A DNA stretch of 64,000 nucleotides from assembly GCA_945860245.1 (NCBI GenBank), contig CAMAPO010000001.1:144434-208433 (forward strand), read 5' to 3'. Positions within the stretch are counted from its first letter, which is position 1. Each line of letters opens with the position of its first letter. The notes below the pieces were generated by a model. It searched no databases and was not told where the DNA came from. It saw nothing but the letters and a program-made list of their open reading frames with translations. Shown piece by piece: positions 17,180-24,801 of this stretch. The position numbers and the translations under genes are program-made. This DNA comes from Bifidobacterium breve. GTDB taxonomy: Bacteria > Actinomycetota > Actinomycetes > Nanopelagicales > Nanopelagicaceae.

Positions 17180-17914
17180 ATGTTCGTAGGCTTTGGTACA
17201 ACGGTAAATATCGCAACCATCATCGGGGGAGCGGCGCTTGGAGTTTTAGTCGGCGCACGTATGCCATCGCGCACTAGAACGCTAATTACTGAAGTTCTAG
17301 GCTTAATCACAATTCTCGGATCGGTCAGCGCCTTAGCCCCGATGTGGTCAGAGAGATATATATCAGCGCTGCCAAAAGGCTGGACGCTACTTGCAATTCT
17401 CGCGTCGCTTTTAATCGGTGGGCTAATCGGATCAGCACTTAACCTGGAGACCAAACTTGATGGCCTTGGTGAAAGTCTACGTAGAAGATTCCGAGCAAAA
17501 GAAGAGAGCACCTTTGTGGAAGGTTTTGTCTCCGCTTCACTCCTTTTTATTATTGGACCTTTAGCAATTTTAGGATCGATTAGCGATGGAATGTCTACTG
17601 GCGTCGACCAACTAATTTTGAAGTCGAGTCTCGACTTTTTCGCAGCAATTGCCTTTGCAGCAAGCTTAGGTTGGGGAGTAGCTGCATCAGCGATTCCGGT
17701 GGGAATTTATCAAGGGCTTTGGACTCTGATCGGCTTAGGCTTAGGAAATATTTTGACCGGCTACCAGATTGATGCGATGACAATTACAGGTGGGTTGATG
17801 CTGGCCTGTATTGGGCTAAGACTTCTAAAGATTAAGGATATCGCCGTCGGCAATTTACTTCCGGCACTGGTCATCGCGCCAGTCTTAGTCCAGATTCTGA
17901 ATACCTTCGTTTAG
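17180..17914 (+). CDS. DUF554-family membrane protein
   Basis: 244 residues, six or seven hydrophobic helices. The N-terminal GFGTTVNIATIIGGAALGVLVGARMPSR and the internal FVSASLLFIIGPLAILGSISDGMS are family hallmarks (YqgA/YdfK relatives). The family is widespread, but its function is unknown to me; a transport role is only a guess. It is transcribed alone, divergent from the YczE-like gene, and converges with an alcohol dehydrogenase 9 bases later. A weak hairpin (TTTAGG/CCTAAA, 17910-17928) in that gap could end both transcripts. Confidence 0.85.
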   Translation: MFVGFGTTVNIATIIGGAALGVLVGARMPSRTRTLITEVLGLITILGSVSALAPMWSERYISALPKGWTLLAILASLLIGGLIGSALNLETKLDGLGESLRRRFRAKEESTFVEGFVSASLLFIIGPLAILGSISDGMSTGVDQLILKSSLDFFAAIAFAASLGWGVAASAIPVGIYQGLWTLIGLGLGNILTGYQIDAMTITGGLMLACIGLRLLKIKDIAVGNLLPALVIAPVLVQILNTFV

Positions 17915-17923
17915 GCAAAATTC

Positions 17924-18964
17924 CTAAAATGTTGTCGCATCAATTACGAAGCGATACTTAACGTCGCTAGCAACAGTGCGTTCATAGGCAACGTTGATGT
18001 AATCAGCTGTGATTACTTCGACATCGCTGACGATATTGTGCTTGCCGCAGAAGTTGAGCATCTCTTGCATCTCTGGAATTCCACCGATCATTGAGCCCGA
18101 AAGGGAACGTCGCGCTGGAAGGAGCGCGCCAACTTCCACCGCATATGGCTTGCCTGGTAGTCCAATTACTACCAATGTGCCGTCAACGTTTAGCATCTCC
18201 AGATAAATATTGATATCCAATTCGGCGCTGACGGTATTTAGGATCAGATCAAAGTGTTTTCTATATTGCTTACTAAAATCAGCCTCTTTAGTAGATACGA
18301 AATGATGCGCGCCCATTGCTTTAGCATCTGCCTCCTTCGCTGGTGAGTGAGAGAAAACAGTTACTTCAGCGCCAAGTGCAACTGCAAATTTCACGCCCAT
18401 ATGTCCGAGTCCGCCCAGACCCATAACTGCAACTTGCTTTCCAGGTCCGATTTTCCAATGCTTGATCGGCGAATAGAGAGTTATTCCCGCGCAGAGAAGC
18501 GGCGCGACTCCATCGAGTGGCAAATTATCTGGAATTGAAACTGCATAATCTTCATTTATAACCATGACATTTGAGTAGCCGCCCATTGCCGGAGTCTTAC
18601 CATCACGCTCTAGCTGATTATATGTACCAGTCATTCCTTCAATGCAGTACTGCTGCAATCCTTTTAAGCAAGGGGGACAATTACGGCAAGAATCAACGAA
18701 GACTCCGACGCCGATACGGTCACCAACTTTAAACTTACTTACTGAGGGCCCAACGTGTGTAACAAGTCCGGCGATTTCGTGGCCTGGGACCATTGGAAAG
18801 ATCGCAGGTCCCCATTCTTCCCACACCTGGTGGATATCCGAATGACAAATGCCAGAGTATTTAATGTGTAGGGCGATATCGTTTGCGCCAAGTTCGCGAC
18901 GATCAAACTCCCAAGGCTTTAGCTCTGCCTTAGCTTCCATTGCTGCATATCCACGAACCTTCAT
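17924..18964 (-). CDS. Zinc-dependent NAD(P)-dependent alcohol dehydrogenase (YahK/CAD type)
   Basis: 346-residue medium-chain dehydrogenase. Catalytic zinc ligands are seen in GICHSDIHQVWEEWG (Cys) and VPGHEIAG (His, Glu); structural zinc is bound by the cysteine set CRNCPPCLKGLQQYC. The cofactor site is VMGLGGLGHMGVKFAVALG. This subfamily reduces a broad range of aldehydes with NADPH, so it probably acts as an aldehyde reductase; the physiological substrate cannot be told. Its start overlaps the tdk stop by 4 bases (ATGA), so it is the last gene of an apt-tdk-adh unit. Confidence 0.9.
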   Translation of the reverse strand: MKVRGYAAMEAKAELKPWEFDRRELGANDIALHIKYSGICHSDIHQVWEEWGPAIFPMVPGHEIAGLVTHVGPSVSKFKVGDRIGVGVFVDSCRNCPPCLKGLQQYCIEGMTGTYNQLERDGKTPAMGGYSNVMVINEDYAVSIPDNLPLDGVAPLLCAGITLYSPIKHWKIGPGKQVAVMGLGGLGHMGVKFAVALGAEVTVFSHSPAKEADAKAMGAHHFVSTKEADFSKQYRKHFDLILNTVSAELDINIYLEMLNVDGTLVVIGLPGKPYAVEVGALLPARRSLSGSMIGGIPEMQEMLNFCGKHNIVSDVEVITADYINVAYERTVASDVKYRFVIDATTF

Positions 18965-19689
18965 TTTCTATCTCCCTTAGTACTTTTATCCTTTGGCATA
19001 TTGTTTTCTGGCATATTCTCTTTTAGAAGGTCATCTTCTTGGTTAAATGGTAAAGACATTGGCGAGGTATGTCCTGCGCGTGATGCACGCGCGGTGACCT
19101 GGCGCATATGGTGTCGGCGGCAAAGAACTTCGTAAGCGATTTCTGATCCGGGTGCTACATCGCCAACTACAACTTGCTCGCCTTCGGTCACCATTACACC
19201 CCCAAGTGTTCGAGCGTTGTGGGTGGCACGAGAACCACACCAGCAGAGCGCTTCGACCTGCAGGGCATTTACGCGATCGGCTAACTCCACTAAACGTGCA
19301 GAACCGGGAAAGAGTTTGGTACGAAAGTCGGCGAGTATTCCAAAGGCAAAAACATCGATACCTAATCCATCAACGATCTTGGCCAAACCTTCGATCTGGA
19401 TTGGTTGATAGAATTGAGCTTCATCGCAGATTATGTAATCAATGCGATCGCCTAAAGATAGCCGTTCTACTACTAACTGATGAATATCTAAATCCGAATC
19501 CACTTCTATGGCGCTACTTTGCAACCCTAAACGTGAAGAGATAATGCCACTGCCCGCTCGATCTTTGCTGGTAAAAATCAGCCCAGTTCGGCCACGACTC
19601 TTATGGTTGTGGGCGGTCTGTAAAGCTAGCGTTGATTTGCCGCTATCCATAGTTCCGCAGTAATAAATTAATTCAGCCACAGGCGGCAT
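18961..19689 (-). CDS. tdk: Thymidine kinase, type II
   Basis: Phosphorylates thymidine for nucleotide salvage. 242 residues: P-loop CGTMDSGKSTLALQ, catalytic Glu in ICDEAQFYQ, and a zinc site with cysteines in ALCWCGSRATH and YEVLCRRHH. The last 35 residues are a hydrophilic, Lys/Asp/Asn-rich tail (for example NMPENNMPKDKSTKGDRK) beyond the usual enzyme end. It lies 36 bases after apt and overlaps the dehydrogenase start. Salvage of thymidine, together with apt and the purine permease, suggests uptake of dissolved nucleosides and bases. Confidence 0.94.
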   Translation of the reverse strand: MPPVAELIYYCGTMDSGKSTLALQTAHNHKSRGRTGLIFTSKDRAGSGIISSRLGLQSSAIEVDSDLDIHQLVVERLSLGDRIDYIICDEAQFYQPIQIEGLAKIVDGLGIDVFAFGILADFRTKLFPGSARLVELADRVNALQVEALCWCGSRATHNARTLGGVMVTEGEQVVVGDVAPGSEIAYEVLCRRHHMRQVTARASRAGHTSPMSLPFNQEDDLLKENMPENNMPKDKSTKGDRK

Positions 19690-19725
19690 CCTGCCACTCT
19701 TCTGGATCCTGCGCAGTACACACGC

Positions 19726-20253
19726 TCATACGTGCGCCAGAGTGATGATCTCTATCTCAGGAAATCTTTCTTTAATCTTACTGCGGCCTTCTAAGAAATC
19801 AATTTCTAAAAGAACCAAAACTCTATCTACGACTGCGCCACATCCGCGCGCTAAAGCGATAGCTGCCAGAAGCGTTCCGCCAGTCGCTAAAACATCGTCG
19901 ATGATCAGCACGCGCTGACCAGGCGTAAAGGCATCGACATGGACTTCTAATTTATCCTCGCCATATTCAAGGCCATATTTTTCGCCGTGCGTTTGATATG
20001 GCAACTTTCCACTCTTGCGAAATGGAACGAAACCTTTCTTGAGAGAACCGGCAAGCGCTGCCGCGAGTATGAATCCACGCGCTTCTATCCCGCCGATGAT
20101 CTCCACATCGTGAAGTGATTTCGCCATTTCGGAGATAACGACAGAAAATGCAGCGGGATCTGCAAGAACTGGAGTGATATCTTGAAAGATAATTCCGGCT
20201 TTGGGAAAGTCAGGGACCACGCGAATCAAATTGAGGGCTTCTGCGAATTCCAT
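19726..20253 (-). CDS. apt: Adenine phosphoribosyltransferase
   Basis: Converts adenine and PRPP to AMP. 175 residues. The PRPP-binding motif VLIIDDVLATGGTLLAA and the N-terminal IRVVPDFPKAGIIFQDITPVL with GGIEARGFILAAALA are characteristic. In many actinobacteria apt sits near the relA/yajC region; here it stands with tdk downstream. No TANNNT element lies at the usual 6-base distance, so its promoter is not identified. Confidence 0.95.
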   Translation of the reverse strand: MEFAEALNLIRVVPDFPKAGIIFQDITPVLADPAAFSVVISEMAKSLHDVEIIGGIEARGFILAAALAGSLKKGFVPFRKSGKLPYQTHGEKYGLEYGEDKLEVHVDAFTPGQRVLIIDDVLATGGTLLAAIALARGCGAVVDRVLVLLEIDFLEGRSKIKERFPEIEIITLAHV

Positions 20254-20280
20254 AACCCACCCATTCCATCATGAAAATCG

Positions 20281-20364
20281 TGTCCGAGAGGGGACTTGAA
20301 CCCCTAAGCCCTTGCGGGCACTAACACCTCAAGCTAGCGCGTCTGCCAATTCCGCCACCCGGAC
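20281..20364 (-). tRNA. tRNA-Leu (anticodon GAG)
   Basis: The minus strand folds into a full cloverleaf of 84 bases: acceptor stem GTCCGGG with CTCGGAC (one G-T pair), anticodon stem CTAGC/GTTAG with loop TTGAGGT (anticodon GAG), a long class II variable arm (GTGCCCGCAAGGGCTT region), and GGTTCAAGTCC in the T arm. The CCA end is not encoded. It reads CUC and CUU leucine codons. Confidence 0.93.
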
Positions 20365-20377
20365 GAGTGCGAGGACA

Positions 20378-20407
20378 ACGGTATCAACGGTGAGGGCCCC
20401 GAAGCAA
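20378..20407 (-). promoter_or_regulatory. Candidate promoter of tRNA-Leu
   Basis: On the minus strand TTGCTT (20407-20402), an 18-base spacer and TACCGT (20383-20378) precede the tRNA 5' end by about 13 bases. This is a reasonable sigma-70-like promoter, although the -35 match is only partial. Confidence 0.4.
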
Positions 20408-20436
20408 AGTGGCGATTCTATAAATCTGAGAGAAGG

Positions 20437-21813
20437 GTGGAAAGAGTGCCAGGAGGGGATAAATATCCAGATTTAGTAGAGAATATGGAGATGAGCACAG
20501 ATGCAGGATTAGATCTACTTTCGGTAGAAGAAGATGCGATAAAAATTTGCCAAGAGTTGATTCGGATTCCGAGTGTGAATTTTGGCGAAGGCAAGGGCGA
20601 TGAAAGTGTTGCAGCTGCCTATGTTGTCAAATCTTTAGCAGAAGCCGGTATCGAAGCGAAGATTTATGAAGGAGCGCCTAATCGCTGTAATGTTATTGCG
20701 CGAATAAAGGGGAGTGACTCATCTCGCCCAGGTTTGGTTGTGCACGGTCACATTGATGTTGTCCCGGCAAACGCTGATGATTGGTCAGTTGATCCCTTTA
20801 GTGGAGTTATTAAAGAGGGAATGATTTGGGGTCGTGGCGCGGTAGATATGAAGAATATGGATGCCATGATTTTAGCGATTGTGCGTGGTTGGGCCAGACG
20901 CGGCTATAAGCCAAAACGCGACATAGTCTTAGCTTTCTTTGCTGATGAAGAAGCGGGAATGACTTTTGGCTCTCGTTACATGAGCGCCAACCATCCGGAA
21001 GTCTTTGCCGGTTGCACAGAAGCAATCTCTGAAGTTGGTGGCTTCTCAGTAACTCTCGCCGACGGGAAACGCCTTTACTTCGTGGAAGCAGCACAGAAAG
21101 GTATTCATTGGATGCGGCTAACTGCGCAAGGTCGCGCAGGTCACGGTTCTATGATGAATGATGAAAATGCGATAACTGTTATGACGGAAGCGGTAGCTAA
21201 AATTGGCCGATTTCAATGGCCACAACGATATACGCAGACAGTGAAGGATCTCTTCCGTGAAGTCGCGCGTGTTACCGGACGAGAATATAACGAGAAAGAT
21301 CTTCGCCCGTTATTGAAGGAGATCGGTTCAACTGCGCGCATGATCGGCGCAACTTTGCAGAACACCGCTAATCCAACGATGTTAGATGCGGGATATAAGG
21401 CAAATGTCATACCAGGATCAGCGAGTGCGGTAATCGATGGTCGTTTCCTCCCTGGCTATGAAGAAGAGTTGAACTCAACGATTCGCGCCATAATTGGCCC
21501 TGATATTGTGATTGAAACTATCTCGCACGATATTGCACTTGAAGTTGACTTCAATTCACCGTTAGTTGAAGCGATGAAGGCAGCGCTGTTAAGCCAAGAC
21601 CCGGAAGGGATTCCAGTTCCATATTTGATGAGCGGTGGAACCGATAATAAAGCCCTTTCCGAATTAGGAATTGTTGGTTATGGATTCTCTCCCTTACGTC
21701 TACCTGCCGATTTAGATTTTATGTCACTATTCCACGGAGTCGACGAGCGCGTGCCAATAGAAGGGCTGAGATTCGGAGTGCGTGTACTCTCAGATTTTCT
21801 AGAGAACGCGTAA
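20437..21813 (+). CDS. M20-family metallopeptidase (dipeptidase-like)
   Basis: Up to 458 residues. The di-zinc site is seen in VVHGHIDVVPAN (His, Asp), GRGAVDMKNMDAM (bridging Asp) and FFADEEAG (catalytic and ligand Glu). The dimerisation domain occupies about 225-345. It resembles the actinobacterial M20 dipeptidase found in mycobacteria (Rv2141c type). The start is uncertain: GTG at 20437, GTG at 20446 (9 bases after AGAAGG) or ATG at 20485/20491 are all in frame; the family fits the last best. It converges with the aldo/keto reductase gene, with a 7-base gap. Confidence 0.88.
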   Translation: MERVPGGDKYPDLVENMEMSTDAGLDLLSVEEDAIKICQELIRIPSVNFGEGKGDESVAAAYVVKSLAEAGIEAKIYEGAPNRCNVIARIKGSDSSRPGLVVHGHIDVVPANADDWSVDPFSGVIKEGMIWGRGAVDMKNMDAMILAIVRGWARRGYKPKRDIVLAFFADEEAGMTFGSRYMSANHPEVFAGCTEAISEVGGFSVTLADGKRLYFVEAAQKGIHWMRLTAQGRAGHGSMMNDENAITVMTEAVAKIGRFQWPQRYTQTVKDLFREVARVTGREYNEKDLRPLLKEIGSTARMIGATLQNTANPTMLDAGYKANVIPGSASAVIDGRFLPGYEEELNSTIRAIIGPDIVIETISHDIALEVDFNSPLVEAMKAALLSQDPEGIPVPYLMSGGTDNKALSELGIVGYGFSPLRLPADLDFMSLFHGVDERVPIEGLRFGVRVLSDFLENA

Positions 21814-21820
21814 TCTGGAT

Positions 21821-22765
21821 TTAGCCAGAGATTTCATCGAGGGCTTTACGCACAACTTCTGGAAGTGCAATCTCTTCACTAAGTAAAATTCCGCGCATTT
21901 GCGCACCGGTACGCGCTCCAACTACCGCAGATGTTACGCCGGGAAAATCCCTAACCCAGGCTAAAGCAACTTCTAGTGGAGAGTAGCCCAGCCCCTGTGC
22001 GGCAACGCTAACTGCCTCGACGATCCTGCGCGATCTCTCATTTAAATAGGGTTCCATAAATGGTGCGAAATGTGGCGTTGCAGCGCGAGAGTCTGCTGGT
22101 ATGCCGTTTCGGTATTTGCCAGTCAGCGCGCCTCGTCCGAGAGGAGACCAAGCGATAAAACCACGATGCAAATTAATTGCACAGTTAAGTACATCTTCTT
22201 CAACATTTCTAGCAAGTAGAGAGAACTCATTCTGCATGGAGATGATCGGCGCTTTAGCAGAATTTGCTTCCTGCAGAGAAATGGCGCGGGAGCTCTGCCA
22301 TCCATTGAAATTTGAAATCCCAACATAGCGAGCGCGACCACTGGTGTAGGCCCAATCTAGAGCGGAGAGTGAATCTTCGAGTGGTACTTTCTCATCCCAA
22401 ATCTGCACCTGCCACAAATCAACGTGATCTGTTCCTAATCGCGCTAACGATTGATCAAGTGCGGACATCAGCGCTGGGCGTGATGCATCGCTCTGAAGAG
22501 CGCCGCTTTCGTAGGAAAATCCAGCCTTCGTTGATATGACTACATCCTCACGGCGAAAGAGAGTTCCGATAAGGCCGCCGATAACTCTTTCAGAATCACC
22601 GTTACCGTACTGGCTCGCCGAATCTAAAAAATTGCCGCCCGCTTCAATATATGCGCGCGCTTGATCTGCTGCTTCATGAGTGTCGGTATCACGACCCCAA
22701 GTCATGGTGCCAAGGCCTAAGCGCGAGATTTCCAGCCCTGAGTTGCCTACCATTCGCATTTCCAT
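21821..22765 (-). CDS. Aldo/keto reductase
   Basis: 314-residue NADPH-dependent oxidoreductase with a TIM-barrel fold. The catalytic tetrad can be recognised: Asp in GNFLDSASQYGNGDSE, Tyr in ASQYG, Lys in VVISTKAGF, and His in DHVDLWQVQIWD, where the usual LHxxD reads VQIWD. The cofactor region near the end is TSAVVGARTGAQM. It resembles the YdhF/Tas-like group, whose substrate is not known. A leaderless-type promoter precedes it, divergent from the phosphatase gene. Confidence 0.88.
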   Translation of the reverse strand: MEMRMVGNSGLEISRLGLGTMTWGRDTDTHEAADQARAYIEAGGNFLDSASQYGNGDSERVIGGLIGTLFRREDVVISTKAGFSYESGALQSDASRPALMSALDQSLARLGTDHVDLWQVQIWDEKVPLEDSLSALDWAYTSGRARYVGISNFNGWQSSRAISLQEANSAKAPIISMQNEFSLLARNVEEDVLNCAINLHRGFIAWSPLGRGALTGKYRNGIPADSRAATPHFAPFMEPYLNERSRRIVEAVSVAAQGLGYSPLEVALAWVRDFPGVTSAVVGARTGAQMRGILLSEEIALPEVVRKALDEISG

Positions 22766-22771
22766 GGCGCG

Positions 22772-22777
22772 ACCCTA
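22772..22777 (-). promoter_or_regulatory. -10 element TAGGGT of a leaderless promoter for the aldo/keto reductase
   Basis: On the minus strand TAGGGT ends 6 bases before the ATG (22765-22763). Confidence 0.55.
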
Positions 22778-22802
22778 GCAAGACGAGAGGTTAAATTACG
22801 GA

Positions 22803-22808
22803 TAACCT
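22803..22808 (+). promoter_or_regulatory. -10 element TAACCT of a leaderless promoter for the mshC cassette
   Basis: TAACCT ends 6 bases before the ATG at 22815 and would drive the phosphatase-DUF3090-SCO1664 genes. The divergent aldo/keto reductase promoter lies 25 bases away. Confidence 0.55.
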
Positions 22809-22814
22809 TCCAAC

Positions 22815-23501
22815 ATGACACGGATACTTCTAATACGTCATGCCCACTCTGTTGCAAATGAACGCGGCATTCTTGCTGGTCGAACTGATGGGGTTTATCT
22901 GACCAGTAAAGGTGAAGCTCAAGCTGCAGAACTCGCTAAACGTTTATCTGGAAGCAAGATTTCGAAGGTACATATAAGCCCGCTAGAGCGCTGTCATTTA
23001 ACTATTAACCCACTTTTAAAATCTATTCCTGTGAAAGAAAGACCAAAAATTCAGATCAATGAAGATCTTTCGGAAGTTGATTACGGAAAGTGGACCGGCA
23101 AGAAATTAACGTCTCTCTATCGCGAAAAGCTTTGGAAAATAGTGCAAAGTCGACCTAGTGCCATGTATTTTCCGGAAGGTGAAGGCTTGGCGCAGATGCA
23201 AGTTCGCGCGATGCGCGCTGTACACGCCGCTGCGGCCGAGGGTGGTCTTCAGATTATCGTGAGCCACGGAGATGTGATTAAGAGCGTGGTTGCAGCGGTC
23301 TTAGGAACTCACTTGGATAATTTTCAGAAGATTGTTATCGATCCCGCTTCGATTACTGTTCTAGACTATGACGGAAGTGATTTTCGGATCTTGACTTTAA
23401 ATAACACCGCAACTCCAATTGTAGATTTCGCTAAGGCGTCTAGCGCTAAGCGCGTAACCAGAGCGCTACTTGGTGGCGGAGCGGGAAAGAAAAGTAAGTA
23501 A
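22815..23501 (+). CDS. Histidine phosphatase of the MSMEG_4193 family
   Basis: 228 residues of the phosphoglycerate mutase-like superfamily. The phosphohistidine motif near the N terminus reads LIRHAHSVANERG (RHA in place of RHG), and the second catalytic His is in IIVSHGDVIKSV. This family is known from actinobacteria as part of a conserved cassette with DUF3090, SCO1664-type protein and mshC, exactly as here. The substrate is unknown. The stop shares one base with the next start, so translation is coupled. Confidence 0.87.
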   Translation: MTRILLIRHAHSVANERGILAGRTDGVYLTSKGEAQAAELAKRLSGSKISKVHISPLERCHLTINPLLKSIPVKERPKIQINEDLSEVDYGKWTGKKLTSLYREKLWKIVQSRPSAMYFPEGEGLAQMQVRAMRAVHAAAAEGGLQIIVSHGDVIKSVVAAVLGTHLDNFQKIVIDPASITVLDYDGSDFRILTLNNTATPIVDFAKASSAKRVTRALLGGGAGKKSK

Positions 23502-24049
23502 TGTCGCCACGCATCTTTCTCTTTGATCCAGTCGAGCGATTCGTGGTCGGTACAGTGGGAATACCAGGGGAGCGAACCTTCTTCATCCAGGCAAGGACTG
23601 GAACAAGACTGGTTTCAGTAGCTTTAGAAAAGGCGCAAGTTGCTGCAATCGCAGATCGCATCCTCCAGATTTTGCGAGAAATCCGGATAAGCGAACCATT
23701 AGCCATCTTTGAAAGGGTTTCCTACGATGATCAGCCGCTAGAGACTCCCATAGATGAAGAGTTTCGGGTGGGAGTAATTGGTTTGGCCTATCTTGCTGAT
23801 CGTCGCCTTATCGAAATAGATCTGCAGGCGATCACTGAGTCAGAGAGCACCGAAGATGAGATGTTGGAGATTGACACCTCTTCTGATCAGGAGATCCTGC
23901 GGGTCTTAATGACTTTGGGTTACTCCGAAAGTTTTGCGAAGCGATCAAATGCTGTCGTTGCTGCCGGACGCGCTCCCTGCCCCTTCTGTGGCGGCCCAAT
24001 CGATCCAAGTGGACATCTCTGTCCACGTGCAAATGGATATCGCAGATGA
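23501..24049 (+). CDS. DUF3090-family protein
   Basis: 182 residues, function unknown. It starts FLFDPVERFVVGTVGIPGERTFFIQA and carries an acidic middle (EITESESTEDEMLEIDTSSDQE-like region, about 105-130). The C-terminal metal-binding-like motif CPFCGGPIDPSGHLCPR has three Cys and one His. The family is found almost only in actinobacteria, between the histidine phosphatase and the SCO1664-type gene. Its 1-base overlap upstream and ATGA overlap downstream suggest that the three proteins are made together and may form a complex; that is inference. Confidence 0.87.
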   Translation: MSPRIFLFDPVERFVVGTVGIPGERTFFIQARTGTRLVSVALEKAQVAAIADRILQILREIRISEPLAIFERVSYDDQPLETPIDEEFRVGVIGLAYLADRRLIEIDLQAITESESTEDEMLEIDTSSDQEILRVLMTLGYSESFAKRSNAVVAAGRAPCPFCGGPIDPSGHLCPRANGYRR

Positions 24050-24792
24050 GCGAGACCAATATTGACCCCGCACAGATTGAGAGAGATTTAGTTGATTTAA
24101 ATAATGGTGTTTTAACAGTTACGGGTCGATTGGTAGATGCATCAAATGCGACGCTATATGCGATGTGTAGCGTTAAGAGTTCTACCAAAGATCGTGAATT
24201 TCCCTGCATTTATAAACCTATTGCGGGGGAGCGTCCGCTTTGGGATTTCCCAGATGGTTCACTGGCTAATCGTGAGTATCTGACTTTTCTAGTCAGCCAT
24301 TGGCTGGAACTTCATTTAGTACCACCAACGATTTTGCGTGATGGACCATACGGAACGGGGATGGTTCAAAAATGGATCGATATAGATCCCGAAGTTGATC
24401 TAATGGAATTTTATCAATGTGGCGATCCTAAATTAAGGCTTCTAGCTCTGCTGGATATAATTATCAATAACACAGATCGTAAGATTGGACATTTAATTCC
24501 GATTGCAGGAGGTCATCTTTACGGATGTGACCACGGGGTTACTTTCCATGTGGATGACAAATTGCGTACCGTCTTATGGCAATGGGCTGGGTTGGGATTT
24601 TCTGAAGAAGAAAAGGCGTTGTTGCTGCAAGCCCGTGAGCTCTTTAGTGTGACAAAGTGTGAAATTATCGCTGGCTTAATAGAAGAAGAAGAGATCGCCG
24701 CAACGATCGCGCGTATTGATCGCGCGATAATTGAGGAGGCTTTTCCTCTTCCTAATCCCGATTGGCCCGCGGTCCCATGGCCGCCGTTCTAG
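24046..24792 (+). CDS. SCO1664-family protein, predicted PI3/4-kinase-like fold
   Basis: 248 residues. The family was named from Streptomyces and is tied to mshC in actinobacteria; its reaction is not known. I see kinase-like landmarks: Lys57 in PCIYKPIAGERPLWDFPDG as possible ATP-contacting lysine, NNTDRKIGHL (141-150) in the position of a catalytic loop, and GCDHGVTFHVDD (160-171) as a DFG-like metal site. This is the layout of HipA and PI3/4-kinase relatives. With a phosphatase two genes upstream it could form a kinase-phosphatase pair. Its TAG stop is part of the predicted mshC -10 element. Confidence 0.83.
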   Translation: MSETNIDPAQIERDLVDLNNGVLTVTGRLVDASNATLYAMCSVKSSTKDREFPCIYKPIAGERPLWDFPDGSLANREYLTFLVSHWLELHLVPPTILRDGPYGTGMVQKWIDIDPEVDLMEFYQCGDPKLRLLALLDIIINNTDRKIGHLIPIAGGHLYGCDHGVTFHVDDKLRTVLWQWAGLGFSEEEKALLLQARELFSVTKCEIIAGLIEEEEIAATIARIDRAIIEEAFPLPNPDWPAVPWPPF

Positions 24793-24795
24793 GAT
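24790..24795 (+). promoter_or_regulatory. -10 element TAGGAT of a leaderless promoter for mshC
   Basis: TAGGAT ends 6 bases before the mshC ATG at 24802. Its first three bases are the stop codon of the SCO1664-family gene. Confidence 0.55.
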
Positions 24796-24801
24796 GAGGC
24801 T

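Noticed and set aside
20281..20364. Attachment site of an integrated element at tRNA-Leu
   Set aside because: Both flanks are ordinary housekeeping genes, and no duplicate of the tRNA 3' end or integrase is seen nearby.
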